Origin: an endosymbiont of Lamellibrachia barhami
GTDB lineage: Bacteria > Pseudomonadota > Gammaproteobacteria > Chromatiales > Chromatiaceae
Direction: 5' to 3'
NCBI RefSeq assembly: GCF_011947365.2
Contig: NZ_JAAVSH020000001.1
Coordinates: forward strand, 2,117,596-2,162,106
DNA length: 44,511 bases
The first letter of the stretch is position 1; each line of letters opens with the position of its first letter. Position numbers and translations under genes: made by a program. The notes under the pieces were generated by a model. The model saw only the letters and a program-made list of their open reading frames with translations. It had not been told where the DNA came from and did no database searches. Below are positions 25,847 through 33,793 of the stretch, in pieces.

Positions 25847-26875
25847 ATGACTGAGCATGCAGATAAACAATTGATCCTGGTCGTGGACGATATACCGGAC
25901 AACATCGACGTGTTAGTCGGCGTGTTGCGAGCAAAATACGACATAAAGGCGGCGCTCAATGGTGAAAAGGCGTTGAAGATAGCCAGTTCTGATCCCAAAC
26001 CAGATATAATTCTGCTCGACATTATGATGTCCGGCATGGATGGCTACGAGGTCTGCCGTTTACTAAAGGCGGATCCGGCAACTTCCAACATCCCGGTAAT
26101 CTTTGTGACGGCCAAAGATGACGTGGCCGATGAAAAACGCGGGTTTGAACTGGGAGCAGTGGATTATATTACCAAGCCTATAAGTCCTCACATTGTAGAG
26201 GCCCGGGTACGTACACACTTGGCGCTATATGATCAAAATCGCGAACTTGCGCGCCAGATCAACGAACGTACCGAGGAGTTGATCTACACTCGTTTGGAGA
26301 TTATCCGGCGTTTGGGACGTGCCGGTGAATACAAGGACAATGAAACTGGACTGCACGTCATCCGCATGGGTCACTATTCAAGGCTGATCGCCAAGGCTTA
26401 CGGTGGCAACGACGCTTGGATCGAACTGCTGTTCAATGCAGCCCCCATGCACGACATCGGTAAGATTGGCATTCCTGATCATATCCTTCTCAAGCCAGGC
26501 AAGCTGGATGCCGACGAGTGGGAGCTGATGAAGCGGCATACTGAGTTCGGTGCCGAGATCATCGGCGATGACCCCAATCCCCTGCTGCATATCTCACGCA
26601 CCATCGTCTTGTCACATCATGAGAAATGGGACGGCTCAGGATATCCGTATGGTTTGGCGGGCGAAGAGATTCCACTGGAAGGCCGCATTGTGGCCATTGC
26701 AGACGTGTTTGATGCCCTGACCTCAGAACGGTCCTATAAAAAGGCTTGGCGCGTGGAAGATGCGGTAAAACTGATTGACGACAACCTCGGCAGCCACTTC
26801 GATCCCGCGCTGGTGCCTCTGTTCCACGAGGTGATGCCTGAGATACTGGATATCAAAGAACGATATGCTGAATAA
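25847..26875 (+). CDS. HD-GYP response regulator (c-di-GMP phosphodiesterase)
   Basis: A 342-residue protein with AGGAAGGG just before the ATG. The receiver has D58 (LLDIMMSGMDGYE) and TAKDD/K switch residues. The HD-GYP domain has the HD pair H202/D203 (MHDIGKIGIPDHIL), HHEKWDGSGYPYG and IADVFDALTSERSYKK, all needed for c-di-GMP hydrolysis. Phosphorylation probably controls its activity, with the hybrid kinase HPt as donor. It is the natural effector of the hemerythrin-kinase unit, and the only c-di-GMP enzyme in the window. Confidence 0.94.
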   Translation: MTEHADKQLILVVDDIPDNIDVLVGVLRAKYDIKAALNGEKALKIASSDPKPDIILLDIMMSGMDGYEVCRLLKADPATSNIPVIFVTAKDDVADEKRGFELGAVDYITKPISPHIVEARVRTHLALYDQNRELARQINERTEELIYTRLEIIRRLGRAGEYKDNETGLHVIRMGHYSRLIAKAYGGNDAWIELLFNAAPMHDIGKIGIPDHILLKPGKLDADEWELMKRHTEFGAEIIGDDPNPLLHISRTIVLSHHEKWDGSGYPYGLAGEEIPLEGRIVAIADVFDALTSERSYKKAWRVEDAVKLIDDNLGSHFDPALVPLFHEVMPEILDIKERYAE

Positions 26876-27019
26876 ACCACAGAGCAATAAAGCCCGTGCG
26901 CCCAGTTTGCAAAAACAGTGAAATCGATGGGGTCAGACTCGATGGGTTTTAAGAGGATTGGCTGAGGTGCTTTAGCCGGAGAAACGCCATTAGCGCTGGG
27001 CCGGCTCTGCCCTGGTGCT

Positions 27020-28216
27020 TCAGCGGGTTGTTCTGGCGCGCATGTAATGGATAAACAGTTCCGGATTCAACTGCTTCAGCTCACCGCGTCGCTGTATTTC
27101 GGTTGCGTCCGGGGTGGTTTGCGACTGTTGACCCTCTTGCAGCATGTGATAGACCCGCGCATAGGACGGTGGACAGCGTTCGTCGCCTTCGGGGGACGGG
27201 AGTTGTCGCGTCAGGCCGGGGCGGATCAGTAACAACCAGGCAGGGAAATTCTCTGCGGTCAGCTCCGGGTCCAGGGCCAGAAAAAGCCGCCACATCTGTT
27301 GCAGGTCCGTATCCGCTTCGGTAGCGATCGCTACCGCCTCATGGGGGGAAGACCAGCATAGCCGGATCCAGCTTTGCAGGGACTCCAGCAGGTTGTGCAG
27401 GCGTCCACAGGCATGGGCGTGACGGCGCAGCAGCAGGAATTGTTGTGGCCAGTCGGGATCCTCCTGAGTCGTGCGGCGCACCGTTTCCCAGTCAAAGGCC
27501 TGGCTTGCCGTGTAGCTGGCATGCAGCTCTGGCTGGGTGGGGTCGAAGGCCTGGTCCTGGAGGGCGTCGGTGAGTCGCCGCCAATGAGGCACCAGCAGGT
27601 TGCGGCTTTCACGTCCCAGTTCCCTCTCGGCCAGAGGCAGAAGTTCATCCTTCAGATAGTGGAGTTCCCACTCGCAGTCTGCGACCGGTTCGGCCAGCCG
27701 ATCACCTGCCTCAACCATTCTTTCCAGCGCTCCCAGCCGGGGATGGCCAGGGTCCACCTCGTACAACTGATCGAGCAGGCGATGGGCTTCGTGGTTGTTG
27801 CGATCGATAAGCGCCAGGACTATGCCATTGGCCAGGTTGGTGGCCGTGGCGTCCATGAACAGATCGAACTGTGGCTGATCTTTGGCCTTGCGGAAAACAG
27901 TATGGAAGCGCTGCTCCCGGATGTTGTTGTCACTGAAGCTGAGGGGGGATTCACCGGCATCTCCCCATGTGTGGTAGCGCAGGGTTTCCGGTTGCAGGGC
28001 CAGGGCAGCTGCATACTCCTGGGCCTCGGCCAGAAGGCCGTCCAACATTTCCGGGTCGCCGAACAACACCTGTTCCAGTCGTGGGATCCCACCGGTGCGC
28101 CAAACCTCATAATCGCTGTAATCCAGACGCCCCTCCGACAGTAAAAGTTCGAGGGGGCTGTATTCACCTTGCTCCAGGAGCAGCTGATCAACGGCCTGTT
28201 GGATAGGGTGGCTCAT
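27020..28216 (-). CDS. Unrecognised soluble protein, 398 aa
   Basis: A 398-residue acidic, mostly helical protein with no signal or membrane segment. It starts MSHPIQQAVDQLLLEQGEYSPLELLLSEGRLDYSDYE and has helical repeats resembling degenerate TPR-like pairs (LIDRNNHEAHRLLDQLYEVDPGHPRLGALERM). It lies downstream of the TPR gene copies, same strand, 236 bp away across a REP-like palindrome. I know no family for it. The shared strand suggests, but does not prove, a functional link with the TPR and RecQ/SNF2 genes. Confidence 0.7.
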   Translation of the reverse strand: MSHPIQQAVDQLLLEQGEYSPLELLLSEGRLDYSDYEVWRTGGIPRLEQVLFGDPEMLDGLLAEAQEYAAALALQPETLRYHTWGDAGESPLSFSDNNIREQRFHTVFRKAKDQPQFDLFMDATATNLANGIVLALIDRNNHEAHRLLDQLYEVDPGHPRLGALERMVEAGDRLAEPVADCEWELHYLKDELLPLAERELGRESRNLLVPHWRRLTDALQDQAFDPTQPELHASYTASQAFDWETVRRTTQEDPDWPQQFLLLRRHAHACGRLHNLLESLQSWIRLCWSSPHEAVAIATEADTDLQQMWRLFLALDPELTAENFPAWLLLIRPGLTRQLPSPEGDERCPPSYARVYHMLQEGQQSQTTPDATEIQRRGELKQLNPELFIHYMRARTTR

Positions 28217-28296
28217 GGTGTTATCTCGAACTTGGGGGACTATTCAGCACTTTGTTTGGGAGGCGGCGGAGTTAAAGATTCATGTTATCCGAGAGC

Positions 28297-28390
28297 CGGT
28301 GTAGGCCGGTTCAAGCGTAGCGGAACCGGCAGCCTTACCGTTCTACCAACTCAAACGCCCGATCCGCTACGCTTGATCGTGCCTACGCCT
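28297..28390. repeat. REP-like palindromic element
   Basis: GCCGGTT/AACCGGC form one hairpin. A 14-bp arm, TCAAGCGTAGCGGA (28311-28324), is perfectly complemented at 28363-28376, with an outer GTAGGC/GCCTAC pair. This nested layout in an intergenic gap resembles REP/BIME elements. It may also end transcription of the TPR gene. Confidence 0.6.
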
Positions 28391-28452
28391 TGAGCAAAAG
28401 TGTTGTGAAGTCATGGATCGCAGAAATTAAAGAGGGATGTTCGGTACCTTGC

Positions 28453-30285
28453 TCAAGCCGCCAATTCCATATCGATTTCAGCATCGAAAATCGCATCCAG
28501 CGCCTCCTGATCCGGCGTGCATAGACCGCTTTCACCCATCAGACAAAAGCCCTCTTCAATGCAATCAAGAACTCGCCGGCTATCTGAATCCAAACGTGGC
28601 AGATTGGCTTGCAAGTTGGAATGCAGCCGTCTTGCTTCCGCCTCTTCTGCGGCCACAGCGGCGGCATGCAGGCGGAAGAGCTGCAATGAAATCACATTAT
28701 CCGGCATCGCAGCCAAGCGCTTACGTGCGCTGTGATGGTCGTTCAACCTCAGCTCAAGCATGATCAGGCTACGCTCGAAGCATTTTTGCAGCAAGGGAGC
28801 CTGTGCTATAGCGCTGCCCCGCTCCAGCAGGTTATGGGCCTCGTCCACCCTGCCCAGATCGATCAGCAATATGGCCCGGACATGCAGGTCATAAAGATCA
28901 TGCTGAGTGAGTTGCGTCATATGCGGCTCGGGAAGCAAATGCAAGGCATCGGTCACGCGGCCCTGTTTGCGTAATACATTGGCCAAGCCATTCCGGGTGA
29001 CACGATTGTTGGGCCAGCGTGCGATATTGTCGCGGTATTGAGCCTCGGCGGCGACCAGCTCCCCTCGTGCCTTGAGCACATCTGCCAGACCGCTGGCGGC
29101 GACTTCATTGTTGGGCCAGCGTACGATATTGTCGCGGTATTGAGCCTCGGCAGCGACCAGCTTGCCTCGTGCCTTGAGCACATCTGCCAGACCGTTGGCG
29201 GCGACTTCATCGTTGGGACAGCGTACGATATTGTCGCGGTATTGAGCCTCGGCAGCGACCAGCTCGCCTCGTGCCTTGAGCACATCCGCCAGACCGTTGG
29301 CGGCGACTTCGTTGTTGGGCCAGCGTGCGATATTGTCGCGGTATTGAGCCTCGGCGGCGACCAGCTCCCCTCGTGCCTTGAGCACATCCGCCAGACCGTT
29401 GGCGGCGACTTCGTTGTTGGGCCAGCGTACGATATTGTCGCGATAGTGAGCCTCGGCAGCGACCAGCTCGCCTCGTGCCTTGAGCACATCTGCCAGGCCG
29501 CTGGCGGCGACTTCATCGTTGGGCCAGCGTACGATATTGTCGCGGTATTGAGCCTCGGCGGCGACCAGCTCGCCTCGTGCCTTGAGCACATCCGCCAGAC
29601 CGCTGGCGGCGACTTCATCATTGGGATTGGCCGTCATTGCCTCCCGCAGCAGTTGTTCGGCCCAATCAAGATAGCCATGCCCCTGAACGATACCGGCGGC
29701 CTTGCTCAGGGTTTTAGCTAGATGCACCAATTTATCCGGCAATGGTTGTTGGCGCTGTTGTTCGATCAGATCGGCAAGAAATCGGCGCGCCTTGGCTTCA
29801 TCACCACGCGCCAGACGCTGCTCGATAGCGGCCAATGCATGACTGAGAGCCTCAAGCGTCGCGCCACGATCTACACTGATTCGTGGTGCAAAATCCGCAT
29901 CACCCCGCTCCCAGTCGGCAGGGTCGGGTTCAAGCGTCTTGGGTTTTACTGTGGCCTCTGGCGACCATAGTCGTTGCTCAAGGTCGAGCAGACGGCGCAG
30001 GGTCTCTTGCGGCGGAAGCCCCAGTTCCGGCAGATCAAAAGAGAGTTTTTGCTCTATGTAGCGTTTGCCTCCCTCTGCGTCTGCGGCGGAGACAAACCCC
30101 AGCAAAGTGCGTCGTTGTTCCTGCTTCAGTGCTTGCCAGACTTGATTCAGCTCGGGTGGCAGGTCAGGCATTGCCGCCAGGGGCTTTGGCTCCAGACCGG
30201 GCCATAGGTTCGAGGCCGTCTCTTTTAATAGTTGTGGCCAGGATTCCCAATAGGGTCGAATAAGCTGAATCAGACCGCGTGAACC
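28453..30285 (-). CDS. TPR-repeat protein copy A, 5'-truncated
   Basis: About 611 residues. Homology with copy B starts at SRGLIQLIRPYWESWPQLL and is about 90% identical through the non-repeat part. Then come six nearly identical 34-residue TPR units (GLADVLKARGELVAAEAQYRDNIVRWPN) and a seventh, divergent one (NGLANVLRKQGRVTDALHLL). The C-terminal 200 residues are helical (HDLYDLHVRAILLIDLGRVDEAHNLLERG) and end EALDAIFDAEIDMELAA. The N-terminal 240 residues found in copy B are missing because the sequence breaks at 30285. The in-frame stretch above 30285 is not homologous. TPR arrays bind protein partners; the partner is unknown. Confidence 0.68.
   Translation of the reverse strand, partial: GSRGLIQLIRPYWESWPQLLKETASNLWPGLEPKPLAAMPDLPPELNQVWQALKQEQRRTLLGFVSAADAEGGKRYIEQKLSFDLPELGLPPQETLRRLLDLEQRLWSPEATVKPKTLEPDPADWERGDADFAPRISVDRGATLEALSHALAAIEQRLARGDEAKARRFLADLIEQQRQQPLPDKLVHLAKTLSKAAGIVQGHGYLDWAEQLLREAMTANPNDEVAASGLADVLKARGELVAAEAQYRDNIVRWPNDEVAASGLADVLKARGELVAAEAHYRDNIVRWPNNEVAANGLADVLKARGELVAAEAQYRDNIARWPNNEVAANGLADVLKARGELVAAEAQYRDNIVRCPNDEVAANGLADVLKARGKLVAAEAQYRDNIVRWPNNEVAASGLADVLKARGELVAAEAQYRDNIARWPNNRVTRNGLANVLRKQGRVTDALHLLPEPHMTQLTQHDLYDLHVRAILLIDLGRVDEAHNLLERGSAIAQAPLLQKCFERSLIMLELRLNDHHSARKRLAAMPDNVISLQLFRLHAAAVAAEEAEARRLHSNLQANLPRLDSDSRRVLDCIEEGFCLMGESGLCTPDQEALDAIFDAEIDMELAA
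29004..29625 (-). repeat. 102-bp tandem repeat array, six units
   Basis: Units recur exactly every 102 bp (GGGCCAGCG at 29011, 29113 and onward) and are close to identical at DNA level. They encode the TPR units of copy A. Such identity implies recent amplification or gene conversion. Confidence 0.9.
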
Positions 30286-31080
30286 GTCACGGCCCGTCGG
30301 TGCAATACACGGCTGCCGGTTCCGCGGACACGACGAGTTGGGGCCAGCGCGATATTGTCGCAGAGCTGAGCCCTCGGCGGGCATCAGCTCGCCCGTGCCC
30401 TTTGAGCATTTACCCGCCAGACCGCTGGCGGCGACTGCTGGTTAGCCAGCGTGCAGTGGGGATATTGTCGCAGAGCGATTCCCGCGGCGACCAGCCCCTT
30501 TGCAAAGTTTTGAGCATCCGCTGTGACCTGGCGGCGCGACTTCGTTGTTGGGCCAGCAAGATATTGTTGGTGGTATTGAGCCTTGGCGGCGACCAGTTCC
30601 CCGTGCCTTGAGCATCTGCCAGACCGCTGGCGGCGACTTCGCCAGTTAGCCAGCGTGCGATATTACGTGGTATTATTTCGCGGCGACCAGTCGCCCGTGC
30701 CTGAGCACATCCTCGCCAGACCGCTGGCGGCGACTTCTGCGAAAGCGGGCCAGTGTGCGATATTGCTCTGGTATTGAGCCCCGGCATAATCAGCCCTCGT
30801 GCCTGGAGCACATCTGGCCAGACCGTTGGCGGCGCGACCGTCATTAGACCAGCGCGATATTGTCGCGGTGACATACCCGGCGGCGACCGCCGCCCGTGCC
30901 TGAGGCCCGCCAGGCCGCTGGCGGCGCAGACTTACGCTGGGCCAGCGTACGATATTGTCGCGGTATTGAGCCTCTGCGGCGACCAGCTCCCCTCGTGCCT
31001 TGAGCACCCGCCAGACCGTTGGCGGCGACGCATTGTTGGGCCAGCGTACATTATTGTCGTGCATTGTTCCCGCGGCGCAC
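30286..31080 (-). pseudogene. Degenerate TPR-repeat DNA with many indels
   Basis: About eight units of roughly 100 bp are recognisable from ..GCCAGCG..GATATTGTCGC and ..GACCGCTGGCGGCGAC, but each has small insertions and deletions so no frame stays open. It begins with about 50 bases unrelated to either copy. The repeats connect copy B to copy A. The indel density, unlike the clean arrays each side, suggests poorly resolved assembly rather than simple decay. Confidence 0.75.
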
Positions 31081-32628
31081 TCACCAGCTCCCTCGTGCCT
31101 GGAGCACATCCGCCAGACCGTTGGCGGCGACTTCATTGTTGGGCCAGCGTACGATATTGTCGCGGTATTGAGCCTCGGCAGCGACCAGCTCGCCTCGTGC
31201 CTTGAGCACATCCGCCAGACCGCTGGCGGCTACTTTGTCATTGGGATTGGCGACCGTCGCCTCCCGGAGCAACTGTTCGGCCCAATCAAGATAACCGTAC
31301 TCCTGAACGATACCGGCGGCCTTGCTTAGGGTTTTAGCCAAGTGTAGCGATATATCTGGTTGTGGTTGTAGGCGCTGTTGTTCGATTAGATCGGTAAGAA
31401 ACCGGCGCGCCTTGGCTTCGTCACCACGCGCCAGGCGTTGCTCGATAGCGACCAATGCATGACTGAGAGCCTCAAGCGCCGCGCCACGATCTACACTGAT
31501 TCGTGGTGCAAAATCCGCATCACCCCGCTCCCAGTCGGCAGGGTCGGGTTCAAGCGCCTTGGGTTTTTCGGTGGCCTCTGGCGCCCACAGTCGTTGCTCA
31601 AGGTCGAACAGACGGCGCATGGTCTCTTGAGGTGAAAGCCCAAGTTTCGGTAGATCGAAAGAGAGTTTTTGCTCTATGTAGCGTTTGCCTCCCGGTGCGT
31701 CAGTGGTGGCGACAAACCCCAGCAATATGCGTTGTTGTTCCTGCTTCAGTGCTTGCCAGACCTGATTCAGTTCGGGTGGCAAGGCAGGCATTGCAGCCAG
31801 GGGTTTTGGCTCCAGACCGGGCCATAGGTTCGAGGCCGTCTCTTTTAATAGTTGTGGCCAGGATTCCCAATAGGGTCGAATAAGCTGAATCAGACCGCGT
31901 GAACCGACGCTGGTGGGAAAGGCCTGTTCCAGGCGGTAGAGCGCGTGTCTGAGTAGTGCGAACCCCTGCGGTTGCTCGGCCACGGTGTGGTGCAAGGCCA
32001 GCAGGCCACGGTTTAGAGGATCAAAGCCGTTATCACTACTGGGCTGGGAGAGCCACAAGAGACCACGCCAGGCATCCATCAATTCGGTGCGACGTTCACT
32101 ATTCCATTTGGCCGTGTGATCATTGAGACGGTCGAGCCAGTAGTCGTGCAGTCGATCGTCGGTCTGTTGGTTGCATAGTGCTCGGCGCAGTTGCAGCGCG
32201 GCGCGTCCGCCTTGATCGGCCAGTCCCGTCGCTTTGTGTCCCTGCTCAAAAAAGCTATTCAGCGCATCGAACAGAGACTCTTCCCGGGGCAGGGCGGCGG
32301 CGAGCAGAAACAGATTGAACAGGAAGCGCGAGTTCTGCCAGTAGCTGATATCTTCGGATGCGGCTGGTTTTGCCAGTTGCTGTTGCATGGCCTGGCTCTG
32401 TTCATCGACCAGAGGTGCCGTCATATGGGCCAGTCGACGCGCCAGATTGGCATTGAACGGGGGGATCTCCAGCGCCTGGATTATCTGCTCGGCTGGCTCG
32501 CTATCAGGATCTATCGCCGGCAGACCTTCTCCCCGCAACATGCTGCGCAGGCGATCTGCGTCATGCTGTTGCAGCATGGCCTCCAGATCGAGGCGCACAC
32601 GCTGATAGGCCAGTTCTACCGGGTTCAT
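31081..32628 (-). CDS. TPR-repeat protein copy B, N-terminal part
   Basis: A 515-residue reading whose ATG overlaps the stop of the preceding gene (ATGA), so translation is coupled. Residues 1-240 are an all-helical region (MNPVELAYQRVRLDLEAMLQQHDADRLRSML) with no family I recognise. Residues 245-460 match copy A. Then one complete and one partial 34-residue TPR unit follow before the frame closes in indel-rich repeat DNA at 31081. The real gene almost certainly continues through the repeats, perhaps into the copy A tail. No signal peptide or membrane segment is seen. Confidence 0.7.
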   Translation of the reverse strand: MNPVELAYQRVRLDLEAMLQQHDADRLRSMLRGEGLPAIDPDSEPAEQIIQALEIPPFNANLARRLAHMTAPLVDEQSQAMQQQLAKPAASEDISYWQNSRFLFNLFLLAAALPREESLFDALNSFFEQGHKATGLADQGGRAALQLRRALCNQQTDDRLHDYWLDRLNDHTAKWNSERRTELMDAWRGLLWLSQPSSDNGFDPLNRGLLALHHTVAEQPQGFALLRHALYRLEQAFPTSVGSRGLIQLIRPYWESWPQLLKETASNLWPGLEPKPLAAMPALPPELNQVWQALKQEQQRILLGFVATTDAPGGKRYIEQKLSFDLPKLGLSPQETMRRLFDLEQRLWAPEATEKPKALEPDPADWERGDADFAPRISVDRGAALEALSHALVAIEQRLARGDEAKARRFLTDLIEQQRLQPQPDISLHLAKTLSKAAGIVQEYGYLDWAEQLLREATVANPNDKVAASGLADVLKARGELVAAEAQYRDNIVRWPNNEVAANGLADVLQARGSW

Positions 32629-33674
32629 CTATTCAGTCCATGGCGGGTGAGCCAATTGCCCACTGCTTTTTGTTCATAGTGTTCGTGCAGATGCGCGGCA
32701 TGTTTTTCGCGGCGTAACGCAAGCCATTCTGTCTGCCTTTTAGTATGGGTGGTGATGAGGGGTTGTGCAATGCGCCCCAGGCGTCCCATACAGGTTTCAA
32801 CGCTGATGTCTCCCTTGAGTGGGGCATGCACCACCTCTTTGACTGCAGGCAGCGTGGCTTCCAATGGCATGGTTATACCCAGGTTCTCGCCCGGAGGAGA
32901 GGGGAAGTGGTGGCCGTTGAGTCCCACTTCGGCGACGGTTGGCCGATAGAGTGGTCCGGCCAGTTCGGGAGAGTAGTGCCAGCCGATCAGCCATTGTCCC
33001 TGCCTGAGATGGCCAAGCCCAAGTACTTGGGCGGCTTCGGTCCAGTCGTCGTCCAGCAGGTAGTCATCAAGTTCAAATGCAAAGGCCGCCCACCAATGCG
33101 GTTCGGTTGGCCCAAGTTGATCCGACAGCAGACCGGCAAATTCGCGAATAGCATCTTCACCCCGTGCCTGCAGTGTGCCGGCGATGGTCTCTACGTGGGC
33201 AATAGTGAGATCTTCAGGTTCTGGGGGATATTCGCCGGTTAATCGATGGAGTGCATCCTGGGTATCAAAATCGTGCAGAATCCTGGGCAGGACCGCATTC
33301 AATGACACCATATGCACCAATGGCTGATTCGGGGATATCTGTTCCCTGGCGATTCGGTTGTGTCTATTGGCCTCTATCGTATAAGTCGGTGCGGTTGAAC
33401 CATCTGTTCCAGCGGGTATGCACAAACGGGTTTGGAAATAGTCGCGTATAGCCCTGCTGAAATCGGTAGTTGGGTTCTCGGGACTCGGAAAAACGTCTGA
33501 AATTGATAGCTCATCTTCCCGATGCTCAGAGACCCGATGGTCCATACGCCAGTTCTGAGCCAAGGCGGTATTTTCAGGATGGTGATCGCTCTGTAATTTG
33601 CGCAAGCTGGATTCCCAAGGGTGGGAGTGGCGCCGACGATCAAAAATGTAGGGGTGCTTGTTGATCTGTTCCAT
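32625..33674 (-). CDS. Unrecognised protein, 349 aa
   Basis: I chose the ATG at 33674 (MEQINKHPYIFDRRRHSHPWE); one 17 codons earlier at 33725 is possible, neither having a strong Shine-Dalgarno. The N-terminus is His/Arg-rich. Later segments include HWWAAFAFELDDYLLDDDWTEAAQVLGLGHLRQGQWLIGWHYSPELAGPLYRP and a basic C-terminus. No signal or membrane helix. It sits 120 bp after the SNF2 gene and overlaps the TPR gene start, so these are one operon. No family comes to mind. Confidence 0.65.
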   Translation of the reverse strand: MEQINKHPYIFDRRRHSHPWESSLRKLQSDHHPENTALAQNWRMDHRVSEHREDELSISDVFPSPENPTTDFSRAIRDYFQTRLCIPAGTDGSTAPTYTIEANRHNRIAREQISPNQPLVHMVSLNAVLPRILHDFDTQDALHRLTGEYPPEPEDLTIAHVETIAGTLQARGEDAIREFAGLLSDQLGPTEPHWWAAFAFELDDYLLDDDWTEAAQVLGLGHLRQGQWLIGWHYSPELAGPLYRPTVAEVGLNGHHFPSPPGENLGITMPLEATLPAVKEVVHAPLKGDISVETCMGRLGRIAQPLITTHTKRQTEWLALRREKHAAHLHEHYEQKAVGNWLTRHGLNR

Positions 33675-33793
33675 GTTGTGTATGGGGCTCTCTTGACTGC
33701 GCCATCGATTCCGTGATTTTACCATAGGGATAATAATTCCCGCGTAGGCGTTTATGTATCACAGATTGTCTGTTTACGGCCACTTTTCACGGT

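Noticed and set aside
28981-31240. CRISPR array
   Set aside because: The repeat period is 102 bp, in frame and translated as TPR units, with no spacers.
29038-31329. Long plus-strand repeated frames opposite the TPR arrays
   Set aside because: They only mirror the 102-bp repeat, which stays open on both strands; the minus frame gives proper TPR units.
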